Positions 7,328 through 7,547 of a stretch of 7,547 nt of DNA are shown here, piece by piece. This DNA is from Gammaproteobacteria bacterium (GTDB lineage Bacteria > Pseudomonadota > Gammaproteobacteria > Enterobacterales > GCA-2746155). How positions within the stretch are numbered: the first letter of the stretch is position 1; the number at the start of each line of letters is the position of its first letter. The notes under the pieces are model-generated. The model saw only the letters and a list, made by a program, of their open reading frames with translations. It was not told where the DNA came from and did not search any database. The stretch covers positions 1 to 7,547 of the forward strand of contig JAAGZM010000548.1 in the NCBI GenBank assembly GCA_024206355.1. The letters run 5' to 3'. The position numbers and the translations under genes were made by a program.

Positions 7328-7436
7328 TACTTTTGTTATATAGATTTTGCTATTAGGAAGAAAGTTCGTTTAATGCCAATATTATTGCTATTATGGGAAA
7401 TATACTCTTTCAACCTAGAATCCTCAGTTGGACGCG

Positions 7437-7547
7437 TTTGAGTGTGTGTTTTTTAGGCTTAGTGGCGCCGACTAAAAAGCCGTTCATAGTCATTCTATGT
7501 AAGGCTTTTGCCGTCAAGTCAATAAGTCTAAAAAACGTGCAATCAAA
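7437..7547. repeat. Large imperfect inverted repeat reaching the right edge, non-coding
   Basis: The left arm (7437-7461, TTTGAGTGTG...TTTTTTAGGCTTA) and right arm (7523-7547) match at 20 of 25 positions when one is reverse-complemented. The core GTTTTTTAG-CTTA is 14 bases with one mismatch. Some mismatches in the outer part become G-U pairs in RNA. The 61 bases between the arms hold a further hairpin (7475-7509) and a GC-rich pair of short arms (TTAGT 7459-7463 with ACTAA 7471-7475). No credible reading frame crosses it. It could be a small mobile palindrome, a structured RNA or nested terminators. The arms may continue past the edge. Confidence 0.5.
7475..7509. terminator. Imperfect hairpin AAAAGCC...GGCTTTT, possible bidirectional terminator
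   Basis: AAAAGCC (7475-7481) pairs with GGCTTTT (7503-7509), and inside it CATAG (7485-7489) pairs with CTATG (7495-7499) around a 5-base loop, with a small internal loop between the two stems. Four to five Ts follow the GC part of the stem on each strand, so it could end transcripts from either direction, for example from a minus-strand gene right of the window. It may instead be just the inner part of the larger inverted repeat. Confidence 0.4.

Noticed and set aside
7427..7433. GTTGGAC as an integron attC core site
   Set aside because: It fits GTTRRRY but stands to the left of the inverted arms, whereas attC needs RYYYAAC on the left and GTTRRRY on the right, and no integrase or cassette is present.
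7373..7441. Short plus-strand frame encoding a 22-residue Leu-rich peptide
   Set aside because: It has only a distant purine-rich stretch upstream, no recognised small-protein or toxin pattern and no clear promoter, so chance is the simpler explanation.
367..7460. 13-base match: AAGCCTAAAAAAC at 367-379 is the reverse complement of 7448-7460
   Set aside because: A shared AT-rich 13-mer somewhere in 7.5 kb is expected by chance, and the flanks do not match, so I do not treat it as element ends.

Overview
The window looks like chromosomal DNA of an AT-rich gammaproteobacterium, plausibly a marine one. The ATP-dependent PEP carboxykinase has the Pseudomonas/Oceanospirillales type of sequence, and the other proteins have typical Gram-negative envelope signals: Sec signal peptides, an inner-membrane RND protein, and an outer-membrane barrel ending in Phe. 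This placement rests on recalled sequence patterns, not a search.

Layout. (1) Bases 1-328, minus strand: a small secreted protein of unknown function, cut by the left edge. (2) Bases 329-502: a short divergent intergenic region with a probable extended -10 promoter for pckA. (3) Bases 503-2068, plus strand: pckA, complete with all recognisable catalytic motifs. (4) Bases 2069-2127: a convergent gap whose palindrome and A/T-rich tract form a terminator for the minus-strand operon; its sequence resembles the GGGGTCAGAG-type repeats linked to REP/RAYT elements. (5) Bases 7250 down to 2128, minus strand: a compact four-gene operon. Its order of transcription is a TetR-family regulator, a 789-residue RND/MMPL-type exporter, a LolA-like periplasmic protein, and an outer-membrane beta-barrel protein. 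The junctions are a 4-base overlap, a 0-base gap and a 15-base gap. (6) Bases 7251-7547: the operon's control region, with a near-consensus sigma-70 promoter overlaid by two inverted repeats that share TGACRA half-sites. Beyond it lies a strongly structured non-coding stretch with 25-base imperfect inverted arms that reach the right edge.

Working together. The operon supplies one component for each envelope layer: an inner-membrane proton-driven RND pump, a periplasmic carrier with a LolA-like fold, and an outer-membrane barrel. Its own TetR repressor is the first gene. The simplest reading is a self-regulated trans-envelope system that moves a hydrophobic or lipid-like substrate. The substrate cannot be named from the sequence. 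pckA (gluconeogenesis) is a separate unit, and only its terminator region is near the operon's end.
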